Assembly: GCF_042477335.2 (NCBI RefSeq)
Contig: NC_091245.1
Coordinates: forward strand, 80,762,501-80,826,500
Direction of reading: 5' to 3'
DNA: 64,000 nt
DNA from: Ovis canadensis
Taxonomy: Eukaryota; Chordata; Mammalia; Artiodactyla; Bovidae
Positions within the stretch are counted from its first letter, which is position 1; the number at the start of each line of letters is the position of its first letter. Below are positions 12,643-23,013 of this stretch, in pieces. A model generated the notes under the pieces. The model saw nothing but the letters and a program-made list of their open reading frames with translations. It did no database searches and had not been told where the DNA came from. The position numbers and the translations under genes are program-made.

Positions 12643-12846
12643 GTTTTCCTGGTGGCTTAGAAGTGAAGAATCTGCCTGCCAAGGCAGGAGATGCAACTTT
12701 GATTCCTGGGTTGGGAAGATCTCCTGGAGAAGGAAATAACAACACACTCCAGTATTCTAGACTGGAAAATTCCATGGTCAGAGGAGCCTGGGGTGCCACA
12801 GTCCATGGGATAGCAAAGAGCTGAGCACAACTAAGCAAATAAACGG
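12643..12846 (+). repeat. Bov-tA SINE
   Basis: Forward copy from GGTTTTCCTGGTGGCTTAG to GCTGAGCACAACTAAGC, with about 10% visible change from the common pattern. A long frame running into it from 12318 is a chance ORF. Confidence 0.87.
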
Positions 12847-12849
12847 CAA

Positions 12850-13877
12850 TGACCCTCTTACATTGGAAATATTTGTTGTTTATCTACTTCCCTTTGGTTG
12901 GGAAGCCATAGAGATCTAATTGTTTCCAGTGATTTATTTTATCTTGAAAAGTAGAACTACTTGTAGAGGTATCATTTTGTTTACCTAATTTCCTTTCCAT
13001 GCCCCTAGGCTTCCTAATCACAGCGAATTTTTCAACTGAGGATTGTAAGCAGGACCAAGGTCATGTACCAAAGACTTTTACATTAAGGCTTGTACATTCT
13101 TTGCTAATATATTTACCATCATTTTCTAATGTCTGAATTGTGGAACTGGTTGTTGGAATATAGGGGATCTTCCCCCGGTGTATATTCCCCATAAGATTAA
13201 CAGTCACTTTGTCTGTTATTGACAGAGCAAGATGAGGCTTCCATTCTTCCTACCATTTTAGAGTTCCTCGTGGAATTATCAAATGTTTCACTCTAACTCT
13301 ATTATTACCTGCCTCGCTTTCATTCCCACTGCCAGAACTGCCTGAGCAAAGATTCCTCAGTGATAGATGGTTTAAGTGGTTCTCCTAGATCTATTCCAAT
13401 TAGTACAATATTTTGACCTTAAACTTAGTAACTTGTTGTCTAAAAACTTTAATATCAGGCATCAAGATCCAGTCCTTTAAACAAAATCTGGCAGAAGAAT
13501 TCTCTGTCCTGGAACCACAATTTGTGAGCTATTTCCACTTTCCTAGAGATAAATCCTGCACCTCTAATGAAAATGCTTTCATTAGAATTTCTTCAGGAAA
13601 AGGAAAGTCTCTCCTTCCAATGTCAGTGAGCTCTGTAGGAATTTAAAAGTATGTGGACATTTTGAATTAGAAAATGGGAAGGGCAGAGGGAGAGAGACGT
13701 AACATGATATGAAGAGGCGAGTTCTTAAGAATAAACTGATATATTAATATACTGTATGGTATATTCATATAAATATTTATTACACTTAATATTACACATG
13801 TTTTTGCAGGGCCAAGGTTGGAGGGATTAGACTGTAGATGGGGTGAAAGGATTTGGAGGGTGGTAGATGTGTTTCAT
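12850..13877. other. intergenic, nothing firmly recognised
   Basis: The region 13000-13650 is less AT-rich and may be a decayed old element, but neither strand gives a protein I recognise. Confidence 0.4.
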
Positions 13878-14012
13878 ACCTTTTTTTCTTTTGTGACTGG
13901 GCCAGGTCTTAGTTGTGGTACAACACCTAGTTCCCTGACCAGGGATTGAACCCAGGCCCCTTGAATTGGGAGCTTGGAGTCTTAAACATTGAACCATTGG
14001 ATAAGTCCCTGG
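13878..14012 (-). repeat. CHR-type SINE (artiodactyl tRNA-derived)
   Basis: Reversed copy: GTGACTGGGCCAGGTCTTAG, then CCTGACCAGGGATTGAACCC and a degraded AACCATTGGATAAGTCCCTG end. These carry the A/B-box-derived parts seen in the CHR family shared by cetartiodactyls. Confidence 0.7.
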
Positions 14013-14436
14013 GTTTCATATCTCGGTTGGTTTGGGGGTTACATAAGCTTATTTGTTCATTTGTTTTAACTAGTTCATAGTTAAAACTAGTGCATTTTAT
14101 TGTATTTATGTTTTACCTTCTCAATTTGATCAAATAAACAATGTTACATATAGTTTGTAGTTAGCTTTATTTATAGATAAATGTATACTTACAAATATGG
14201 TAAATATTTGGTACTATTTGGTACTATTTTACACTATATGGTGAATATAGTACAAACTTAGAAAGGGTGAGGAATGGAAAGAGGGAATATGCATTTTACA
14301 GTTATCTATAGTATTTTATTTCTCTATTTTATAAGAGATTATATATATTTAATCTGAGTGTGGGTTTATAAGTGTTTAATCTTCTATATTATTCTATTTA
14401 TAGAACATGTTTCAAATTTGAAACTGTTTATTCTGA
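14013..14436. other. intergenic, AT-rich, nothing recognised
   Basis: Contains a short direct repeat of GGTACTATTT near 14210-14230. No coding signal. Confidence 0.4.
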
Positions 14437-14640
14437 GAGAGTGTGTGTAATTAGTCATGTCTGACTCTTGCAACCCTAGAGACCATAGCCTACCAGGGTC
14501 CTCTGTCCGTGGGATTTCCCAGAAGAAAATACTAGAGTGGGCTCCCATTCCCTTCTCCAGCGGATCTTACCAACCCAGGATCCAGTCCACATCTCTGGTG
14601 TTTCCTGCATTGGCAGGCAGACGCTTTACAACTGAACCTT
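14437..14640 (-). repeat. Bov-tA SINE (diverged)
   Basis: Reversed copy beginning GTAATTAGTCATGTCTGACT and ending near CTTTACAACTGAACCTTCTG. More changes than its neighbours, so probably older. Confidence 0.8.
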
Positions 14641-14741
14641 CTGGTGTAAATCCTCATGCAGTTGTAAGAAACAATACACGTGGGTCAGAGGAACTAGAGG
14701 GCGGAATGAACTGAGAGAGTAGTATTGACATATATAACTGA

Positions 14742-14952
14742 AAAGTGAAAGTGAAGTCGCTCAGTCGTGTCCGACTCTTTGAGACCCCATGGACTGTAGC
14801 CTACCAGGCTCCTCTGTCCATGGGATTTTCCAGGCAATAGTACTGGAGTGGATTGCCATTTCTTTCTCCAGGGGATATTCCGGACCCAGGGATCGAACCC
14901 AGGTCTCCTGCATTGTAGACAGACACTTTACCGCCTGAGCCACCAGGAAACA
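14742..14952 (-). repeat. Bov-tA SINE (well preserved)
   Basis: Reversed copy with the full AAGTGAAAGTGAAGTCGCTC start, GTCCGACTCTTTGAGACC, and the ACCGCCTGAGCCACCAGGAA end. It is among the least diverged SINEs in the window. Confidence 0.92.
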
Positions 14953-14954
14953 CT

Positions 14955-15044
14955 GTATACATGGGCAAAATAGATAGATAGTGGGAAACAGCTCTGTAGC
15001 ACAGAGAGCTCACTCAGTGCTCTGTGGTGACCTAGAGGGCTAGG

Positions 15045-15076
<32 letters not shown>

Positions 15077-15175
15077 AGGGGAGGGGGGCAGTGAGAGGGA
15101 GGTACCAGAGGAAGGGGATATATGTATACATATAGTTGATTCACTCTGTTGTACAGCAGAAACTAACATAATATT
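14955..15175 (+). repeat. L1-type 3' UTR remnant with (TG)n
   Basis: Phrases GTAGCACAGAGAGCTCACTC and TTGATTCACTCTGTTGTACA belong to a dispersed cetartiodactyl 3' UTR family also seen at 50.6-50.9 kb. A TG tract of about 15 units (15045-15074) lies inside. Confidence 0.55.
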
Positions 15176-15177
15176 AG

Positions 15178-15256
15178 AACCTGACTCAGGGATTGAACCC
15201 AGGTCTCCTGCGCTGCAGCTGGATTCTCTGCTATCTGAGCCACCAGGAAAGCCCTA
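15178..15256 (-). repeat. Bov-tA SINE, tRNA-like half only
   Basis: CTGACTCAGGGATTGAACCC to TATCTGAGCCACCAGGAAAG: only the reversed 5' (tRNA-derived) portion. Confidence 0.8.
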
Positions 15257-15259
15257 AGC

Positions 15260-16081
15260 AGCTATACTGCATATTTTTTTTAAGACACCATATAGTGAAA
15301 ACTTATATATCCTTTTTCAGCAGTGTGTGACTCACCCAGTTTATCTGAATCCTTAACAGTATTTGATGTCACATTTGAGCTTTTTGTCATTTTGATAGAT
15401 GTATAGGGATATCTCATTGTGGTTTTAATTTCCATGTCACAAATGGCTAATGCCGCTGTAACATGTTTTCCAGTGCATATTTCCCACTGTATATCTTCTT
15501 TGGTGAGTTGTCTCTTTCTTTCTTTATCCGATTTTCTAACTGGATTGTTTGTTTTATCTAATGAGGCCGTTTATTACCGTTGAGTTTTGAGAGTATTTTA
15601 TGTATTCTAAATACTAGTCCATTGTTGAATACATGACTTGTAGTTTTTTCTCCCACTCATTGATTTGTCTTTTCATCCCCTTAATGATATCTTTCACAGA
15701 ACAACTGTATGTAATTTTCATGAAGTTAAATAGTTCAATTCTTTTCTTTTTTATGAATCATGCTTCTTTTGGTGTCATGTCTAAGAATTCCTTAGCCCTG
15801 GGTTTCAAAGATTTTCTATCTTTATTTTTTCACAAAATTTATTTTATTTTAAATTTTATTTCATGGTCCATGTTGGGTTATTTTCGTATGAGTGTTGTTT
15901 TTTTTTTTTTTTTTTTGCCTACGAATGTTCAGTTGCTTTGTCATTCTGTGTTGAAAAGGCTCTCTGTCCTACAGTGAATTACTTTCACACTTGTTTCAAA
16001 AATCAGGTGGACATATTTGTGTCTATTTCTAAATTCTCTATTCTTTTCCCTTGATTTATTTATCTATTCTTCTGGCAATCA
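15260..16081 (-). mobile_element. ancient L1 ORF2/3' region, antisense (part 1)
   Basis: The order of phrases ATATCTCATTGTGGTTTTAA, TTGTTGAATACATGACTTGT, GGTGTCATGTCTAAGAATTC and TTGATTTATTTATCTATTC matches the reversed 3' half of an old mammalian L1. It is interrupted at about 16082 by a BovB; the continuation is at 19121. Confidence 0.75.
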
Positions 16082-19000
16082 GCTCAGTTCAGTTCAGTCG
16101 CTCAGTCATGTCCGCCTCTTTGCGACCCCGTGAATCACAGCACGCCAGGCCTCCTTTGTCCATCATCAGCTCCCAGAGTTCACTCAGACTCATGTCCATA
16201 GAGTCAGTGATGCCATCCAGCCATCTCATCCTCTGTCATCCCCTTCTCCTCCTGCACCCAATCCCTGCAGCATCAGAGTATTTTCCAATGAGTCAACTCT
16301 TCGCATGAGGTGGCCAAAGTACTGGAGTTTCAGCTTTAGCATCATTCCTTCCAAAGAAATCCCAGGGCTGATCTCCTTCAGAATGGACTGGTTGGATCTC
16401 CTTGCAGTCCAAGGGACTCTCAAGAGTCTTCTCCAACACCACAGTTCAAAAGCATCAATTCTTCGGCACTCAGCCTTCTTCACAGTCCAAACTCTCACAT
16501 CCATACATGACCACTGGAAAAACCATAGCCTTGACTAGACAGACCTTAGTCAGCAAAGTAATGTCTCTGCTTTTGAATATGCTATCGAGGATGGTCATAA
16601 CTTTTCTTCCAAGGAGTAAGCGTCTTTTCATTTCATGGCTGCAGTTACCATCTGCAGTGATTTTGGAGCCCCCAAAAATAAAGTCTGACACTGTTTCCAC
16701 TGTTTCCCCATTTATTTCCCATGAAGTGACGGGACCAGATGCCATGATTTTCGTTTTCTGAATGTTGAGCTTTAAGCCAACTTTTTCACTCTCCTCTTTC
16801 ACTTTCATCAAGAGGCTTTTTAGTTCCTCTTCACTTTCTGCCGTAAGGGTGGTGTCATCTGCATATCTGAGGTTATTGAGATTTCTCCTGGCAATCTTGA
16901 TTCCAGCTTGTGTATCTTCCAGTCCAGCGTTTCTCATGATGTACTCTGCATAGAAGTTAAATAAGCAGGGTGACAATACACAGCTTTGATGTACTCCTTT
17001 TCCTATTCGGAACCAGTCTGTTGTTCCATATCCAGTTCTAACTGTTGCTTCCTGACCTGCATACAGATTTCTCAAGAGGCAGGTCAGGTGGTCTGGTATT
17101 CCCATCTCTCTCAGAATTTCCAGTTTATTGTGATCCACACAGTCAAAGGCTTTGGCATAGTCAATAAAGCAGAAATAGATGTTTTTCTGGAACTCTCTTG
17201 CTTTTTCCATGATCCAGCAGATGTTGGCAATTTGATCTCTGGCTCCTCTGCCTTTTCTAAAACCAGCTTGAACATCTGGAAGTTCACGGTTTACGTATTG
17301 CTGAAGCCTGGCTTGGAGAATTTTGAGCATTACTCTAGTGGCATGTGAGATGAGTGCAATTGTGTGGTAGTTTGAGCATTCTTTGGCATTTCCTTTCTTT
17401 GGGATTGGAATGAAAACTGACCTTTTCCAGTCCTGTGGCCACTGCTGAGTTTTCCAAATTTGCTGGCATATTGAGTGCAGCACTTTCACAGCATCATCTT
17501 TCAGGATTTGAAATAGCTCCACTGGAATGCCATCACCTCCATTAGCGTTGTTTGTAGTGATGCTTTCTAAGGCCCACTTGACTTCACATTCCAGGATGTC
17601 TGGCTCTAGATTAGTGATCACACCATCGTGCTTATCCGGGTCATGAAGATCTTTTTTGTACAGTTCTTCTGTGTATTCTTGGCACCTCTTCTTAATATCT
17701 TCTGCTTCTGTTAGGTCCATACCATTTCTGTCCTTTATCAAGCCCATCTTTGCATGAAATGTTCCCTTGGTATCTCTAATTTTCCTGAAGAGATCTCTAG
17801 TCTTTCCCATTCTGTTGTTTTCCTCTATTTCTTTGTATTGATCGCTGAAGAAGGCTTTCTTATCTCTTCTTGCTATTCTTTGGAACTCTGCAGTCACATG
17901 CTTATATCTTTCCTTTTCTCCTTGGTTTTTCGCTTCTCTTCTTTTCACAGCTATTTGAAAGGCCTCCCCAGACAGCCATTTTGCTTTTTTGCATTTCTTT
18001 TCCATGGGGATGGTCTTGATCTTTGTCTCCTGTACAATGTCACAAACCTCATTCCATAGTTCATCAGGCACTCTATCTATCAGATCTAGGCCCTTAAATT
18101 TATTTCTCACTTCCACTGTATAACCATAAGGGGTTTGATTTAGGTCACACGTGAATGGTCTAGCAGTTTTCTCTACTTTCTTCAATTTAAGTCTGAACTT
18201 GGTAATAAGGAGTTCATGATCTGAGCCACAGTCAGCTTCTGGTCTTGTTTTTGTTGACTGTATAGAGCTTCTCCATCTTTGGCTGCAAAGAATATAATCA
18301 ATCTGATTTCGGTATTGACCATCTGGTGATGTCCATGTGTAGAATCTTCTCTTGTATTGTTGGAAGAGGGTTTTTGCTACGACCAGTACATTTTCTTGGC
18401 AAAACTCTATTAGTCTTTGCCCTGCTTCATTCCACATTCCAAGGCCAAATTTGCCTGTTAATCCAGGTGTTTCTGACTTCCTACTTTTGCATTCCAGTCC
18501 CTTATAATGAAAAGGACATCTTTTTTGGAGCGTTAGTTCTAAAAGGTTTTGTAGGTCTTCATAAAACTGCTCAACTTCAGCTTCTTCAGTGTTACTGGTT
18601 CAGGCATAGACTTGGATTACTCTTATATTGAATGATTTGCCTTGGAAACAAACAGAGATCATTCTGTTGTTTTTGAGATTGCATCCAAGTACTGCATTTC
18701 GGACTCTTTTGCTGACCATGATGGCTACTCCATATCTTCTGAGGGATTCCTGTCCACAGTAGTAGATATAATGGTCATCTGAATTAAATTCACCCATTCT
18801 AGTCCATTTTAGTTCACTGATTCCTAGAATGTCAACGTTCACCCTTGCCATCTCTTGTTTGACCACTTCCAATTTGCGTTGAGTCATGGACCTGATGTTC
18901 TAGTTTCCTATGCACTATTGCTCTTTACAGCATCGGACCTTGCTTCTATCAGTGGTCACATCCACAGCTGGGTATTGTTTTTGCTTTGGCTCCATCCCTT

Positions 19001-19120
19001 CATTCTTTCTGAAGTTATTTCTCCACCGATCTCCAGTAGCACCGCTGCCCTCCCTGACCTTCAAGTTGGGATAGCTCCTCTAGGCCCTCCTGTGTCTGCA
19101 CAGCCACAGCTCCTCAGGCA
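16082..19120 (-). mobile_element. nearly full-length BovB (RTE) retrotransposon
   Basis: About 3.0 kb, close to the usual 3.2 kb of BovB, reversed. From its 5' side it holds a leader, an AP-type endonuclease region, the reverse transcriptase and the 3' tail. It lies inside an ancient L1 whose text resumes immediately on the far side, so it is the younger element. Breaks in the ORF make this copy non-autonomous as it stands. Confidence 0.93.
16470..18887 (-). pseudogene. BovB endonuclease/reverse-transcriptase ORF (broken)
   Basis: The first open part, 18600-18887, covers the start of the AP-type endonuclease (ISELKW motif). After one in-frame TGA at 18600-18602 the same frame is open again down to 16470, with a 655-codon ORF from the Met at 18437. 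That frame includes the later endonuclease motif SDHELL, the polymerase motif FIDYAKAFD, and the catalytic YADD at 16854-16865. About 25 codons after the stop (about 18470-18530) the frame differs from other BovB copies, apparently from compensating indels, which removes the conserved GDWNA block. A frameshift near 16490 ends the ORF early; the C-terminal part continues in another frame at 16226-16504. Confidence 0.88.
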
Positions 19121-19690
19121 TGTAGCTACATAATAGGTCTTACAAACATGTAGATCAAATCTCCCACTTTATTCTTCTTTTTGAAAATTCTTTTAACTAT
19201 TCTAGTTGCCTTAATTTTCAATATAAATTTTAGAATATTCTTGTATATAACTGTAACATGTCTTGCTTGCATTATGATAGGAATTGAATTAAACCTATAT
19301 ACATCAACATGAGGAAGTTCGGCAATATTGCTATATTGATGCTTTAATCCATAAACATGGATTGGTTCTCATTTGATTTCTTTCATCAGTGTTGTGTAGT
19401 TTGGGCTTACAAAGCCTATACATATTTTGTTAGAATTGTACATGTAAGTATTGCATTTTTAAAGCAATGTTAAGTGGTATTGTATTTTTAATTCCAGTGT
19501 CCATGTGTTTATTGCTAGTATACAGGAATAAAATTGATTTCTGTATATTAATTTGTGTTCTTCAACTTCACTGAACTCATTTTTGTTCTACTTTTAGAGA
19601 TTCTTTTGGAATCTCTATGCAGAAAATCATCTTATGTTAAGAGGGACAGTTGTGTTTCTTCTTTTCTAATCTGTGTCTCCCTGTATCCAT
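19121..19690 (-). mobile_element. ancient L1, antisense (part 2, continuation of 15260-16081)
   Basis: CAAATCTCCCACTTTATTCT, CCATAAACATGGATTGGTTC and TTGATTTCTTTCATCAGTG continue the reversed L1 ORF2 end from where the BovB interrupted it. A few tens of bases of L1 seem lost at the junction. Confidence 0.72.
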
Positions 19691-19860
19691 GCATATTCGC
19701 CTCTTCTTATAGTACACTAGTCATATTGGATTAAAGTCCACCTTAATCCAGTATGAGCTCATCTTAACTTGATTACACCTATAAAGACACTATCACTGAA
19801 TAATGGTGTATTCTGAGGTTCTTCACTGAAATGGATTTTATAGGATAATATTCAACCCAG
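19691..19860 (-). mobile_element. MLT1-like LTR fragment, antisense
   Basis: AGTCATATTGGATTAAAGTC and GATTACACCTATAAAGACAC are reversed MaLR-type LTR phrases. Only a part is present. Confidence 0.55.
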
Positions 19861-20387
19861 TGCACCTGGGTTTTCTTTTAACTTCGTGTATACCAGACTT
19901 GAAGCTGAAGTTGGAATTCAGCAAACATAGATTTAACTCCCCCGCCCAAACAAATCCTGCTTACCTTACCCCCAAAAATCATGAAAGGATAAGTCCAGTA
20001 AATTAGAAAACTTTGAGATAATAGCTGCTTTTCTCCAACTCAAATCTTGTGACTGTGTCCACTGATACCAGAAAAATCCAAGGAAGGAACACAAACTATT
20101 ATCCTTATTAGGTGGTAACAAGGCTCTCCAGTATTCCTACTGGAGTGGTGTCAGAAAAGGCCAAGTAAGAAGCTGGAACTTTTGTCTCTACTGTTTGGTA
20201 ATTAACCCTTCCCTTCACCAACACCCTGCTTCCTCTGTGTTGCTAATGAAAACCCACAGGAAGCCTAAATTTCCATTTCCAATTGACAATAAGGAGTCAT
20301 CCATCTCTTTCTACTGGGGTGTTATCAAAGGTGGCCTAGTTCAAAATGAAGCTTTTCACCATTGTCCACCAGTAATAACCAGTTGTG
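19861..20387. other. intergenic, nothing recognised
   Basis: Unremarkable sequence with no supported gene or family. Confidence 0.4.
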
Positions 20388-20590
20388 GCTTCCCTGGTGG
20401 CCCAAACAATAAAAAATCTGCCTTCAGTGCAGGAGACTCAGGTTCAATCCTTGGGTTGAGAAGATCCCCTGGAGAAGGAAATCACAACCCACTCTAGTTT
20501 CTTACCTAGAGAATTCCATGGACAGGAGAGCTTGGCATGCTACAGTCCATGGGGTCACAAAGAGTCGAACAGGGCTGAGCAGTTAAGGCT
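20388..20590 (+). repeat. Bov-tA SINE
   Basis: Forward copy from GGCTTCCCTGGTGGCCCAAA to GAACAGGGCTGAGCAG. It faces another copy (20650-20872) tail-to-tail with about 60 bp between. Confidence 0.87.
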
Positions 20591-20649
20591 TCACTTTCAC
20601 TAGTAATGAGACCACTGCTTTGTGGTATCATAGAGATTCAAGGGAGGGG

Positions 20650-20872
20650 GTGCTGTGCTAGTGTTTAGTCACTTCAGTCATGTCTGACTGCGACCCCATG
20701 GACTGTAGCCCACCAGGCTCCTCTATCCTTGAGATTCTCCAGGCAAGAATACTGGAGTGGGTTACCATGCCTTCCTCCAGGGGATCTTCCTGACCCAGGG
20801 ATTGAACCTGTGTCTTCTGTGTCTCCTGCTTTGCAGGCAGCTTCTTTTCTGTTGAGCCACCAGAGAAGCCCC
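20650..20872 (-). repeat. Bov-tA SINE
   Basis: Reversed copy beginning near GTGCTAGTGTTTAGTCAC and ending TGTTGAGCCACCAGAGAAGC. A short duplication of the TGTCTTCTGTGTCTCCTGC block sits in the tRNA-like part. Confidence 0.87.
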
Positions 20873-21208
20873 AGGGGATCCTGATAATCTGTAATAAGAT
20901 GTCCCCCCAGATAATCTGCTGTCTTCTTTTGACCTTTCAGAATTCCCTTATATTTGTTTTATATAAAATGTACAGGGTTTTTCATTTGTGCTAAGTGAGA
21001 GGAGTAGAAGAAAGTGAATCTACTTCATCTTACCAGCAGCACAAATCACTCCATACTCTAAGAGGCATTTTAGATAATTTTGCTGTTTAACTTACTCAGT
21101 AAATTTCAATGAAATACATAGGAAAAAAGTAAAATAAAATAAAAATATAGGCAGATTCAATGCACAGATGGTCATAAAGAGCATAGTTCTGATCTAGGTG
21201 CATAGTGC
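20873..21208. other. intergenic, nothing recognised
   Basis: AT-rich spacer between a SINE and a BovB copy; no signal. Confidence 0.4.
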
Positions 21209-21690
21209 TCAGTTCAGTTGCTCAGTCATCTCCAACTTTTTGTGACCCCATGGACAGCAGCACAACAGGCTTCCCTGTCCATCACCAACTCTCAGAGCTT
21301 GCTCAAACTCATGTCCATTGAGTCAGTGATACTATCCAACCATCTCATCTTCTGTCAACCCCTTCTCCTCCTGCCTTCAATCTTTCCCAGCATCATGGGC
21401 TTTCTCAATGAGTCAGTTCTTTGCATCAGGTGGCTAAAGTATTGGCGTTTCAGCTTCAGCATCAGTCCTTCCAATGAATATCCAGGGTTGATTTCCTTTA
21501 GAATTGACTGGTTTGATCGCTTTGCAGTCCAAGGATCTCTCAAGAGTCTTCTCCACCACCACAATTCAAAAGCATCAATTCTTCAGCTCTCAGCTTTCTT
21601 TATTGTCCAACTCTCACATCCATATGTGACTACTGGAAAAACCATAGCTTTGATTAAATGGACCTTTGTAAGCAAAGTAATGTCTCTGCT
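21209..21690 (-). mobile_element. BovB (RTE) 3' fragment
   Basis: Reversed copy starting CTCAGTTCAGTTGCTCAGTC and ending in the reverse-transcriptase C-terminal region near AAGTAATGTCTCTGCTG. A 170-codon plus-strand ORF (21218-21730) is the antisense frame that BovB tails often leave open. The duplication is not clear. Confidence 0.88.
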
Positions 21691-22154
21691 GCTCGGTGCC
21701 AGCAATGGAGCTTGCTTTCTTAGATTATAGGGAAGTTCAGTTTATAAACCATGCTGTGGTCTGTGCTCTCTTTTTCTCAAGCTGTTCAGGATAGAGAGAT
21801 TAATCTAAGCAATTGTATCTACATTGATCCAGATTCTTACAGGAACCCATAGAGTGTCTATCTGTTTTTTTCAGTCTTGAGTTCCAAATTTCTGAGGTTG
21901 CTTTATAAACAGCAATGATTTTAAAAAAAAAAAAGGTATACTGACTGTGTGTGAATCTGAAGGAGGAGCAACCTTTTCAGATACAGACATGCAGGTTACC
22001 CCTTATACACTAAGTCATATTTTCTCCTTCATGATGGTATTTTTGTCTCTAGAATAAAATCTTTCTCAATTTTTCTTAAGCATTTACTGTAGAGCTAACT
22101 AAACTGGGAATAATTTAGTCTCAACTTACCAGTCACTTCATTTGCAAGGTATAT
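21691..22154. other. intergenic, nothing recognised
   Basis: No coding signal; one poly-A run near 21923-21935. Confidence 0.4.
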
Positions 22155-22595
22155 TTTTTGTGATGGTTAATATGGTGTGTCATCTTAACCATCACAAAAC
22201 CAGATTCCAGGTGCCCAAATATCTGGTTAAGCAGTTATTTCTATGTGTGTCTGTGAGCATGTTTCTGGAAGAGATTACTGTTTGAATTAGCAGTAGACTG
22301 AGTAAAGCAGATTGTCCCCTCCAGTGTTGGTGGACATCATTTAATAATCTACTGAGGTCCTGAATAGAACATAAAAGCAGAGGAAAAAGAGTTTCCTTTT
22401 GCCTGACTTTTGCTTTGCATGAGCTGAAGCATCAGTCTTCTGCTGGTCTCAGGCTAGGGCTTGCATCTGAACTCCTGTTTCTTAAACTTCTGAACTTGAG
22501 TAAGAACTCACACTATCGGTTCTCCTGGTTCTCCTCCTATTGGTTCTTTTTTTTTTTTTTTCCTTAGAGAACTCTGACTACTACAGTTTTCATTT
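22155..22595 (+). mobile_element. MLT2-like ERVL LTR (solo)
   Basis: GATGGTTAATATGGTGTGTC, CCAAATATCTGGTTAAGC, AGTAGACTGAGTAAAGCAGA and the CCTATTGGTTCTTTT then GAGAACTCTGACTACTACAG end follow the MLT2 LTR order. No gag, pol or env text adjoins it. Confidence 0.7.
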
Positions 22596-22649
22596 TGATG
22601 CCATTACCCTGTGGGGTCAAGCAGGAGAGGATAGCTTTATACAGGGTAG

Positions 22650-23013
22650 CTTTGAAGGAAACTATTATGGACTGACTGTTTGCTCTCCTACTCTAAATTT
22701 GTATGTTGAGATTTTAACCTTCCATGTGCATCTAGAGATGGGCCCTTTGGGGTGTAAATAAGGAAGATTGACACATGAAAGTGGGGTCCTCATAATGGGA
22801 CTATTGTCCTTATAAAGAGAGACACAGAAAGCTTTCTCCCTTTCTCTAACATGTGAGGACACAGCAAGAAGGTAGCAGGGCAGAAAGAGGTCCTGCACAA
22901 GAAACCAACACTGGTGGCATCCTGCCTCCAGAACTGTGAAAAAATAAATTTCAGTTATTTAAGCTACAAAGTCTATGGTATTTTGCTTTGGCAACCAGAG
23001 CAAACTAATACAG
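22650..23013 (+). mobile_element. MLT1/MST-like MaLR LTR (solo)
   Basis: TTATGGACTGACTGTTTGC, GGGTGTAAATAAGG, ATGTGAGGACACAGCAAG, CCTCCAGAACTGTG and the AGCAAACTAATACAG end are the MaLR LTR landmarks in order. Solo and decayed. Confidence 0.75.

Noticed and set aside
12318..12824. 168-codon plus-strand ORF
   Set aside because: It runs from an antisense MLT1-like LTR into a Bov-tA SINE; the end (GLGRSPGEGN) is the usual translated SINE text. Chance ORF.
21218..21730. 170-codon plus-strand ORF
   Set aside because: Antisense of a BovB 3' region; similar antisense frames are open in other copies because of BovB base composition.
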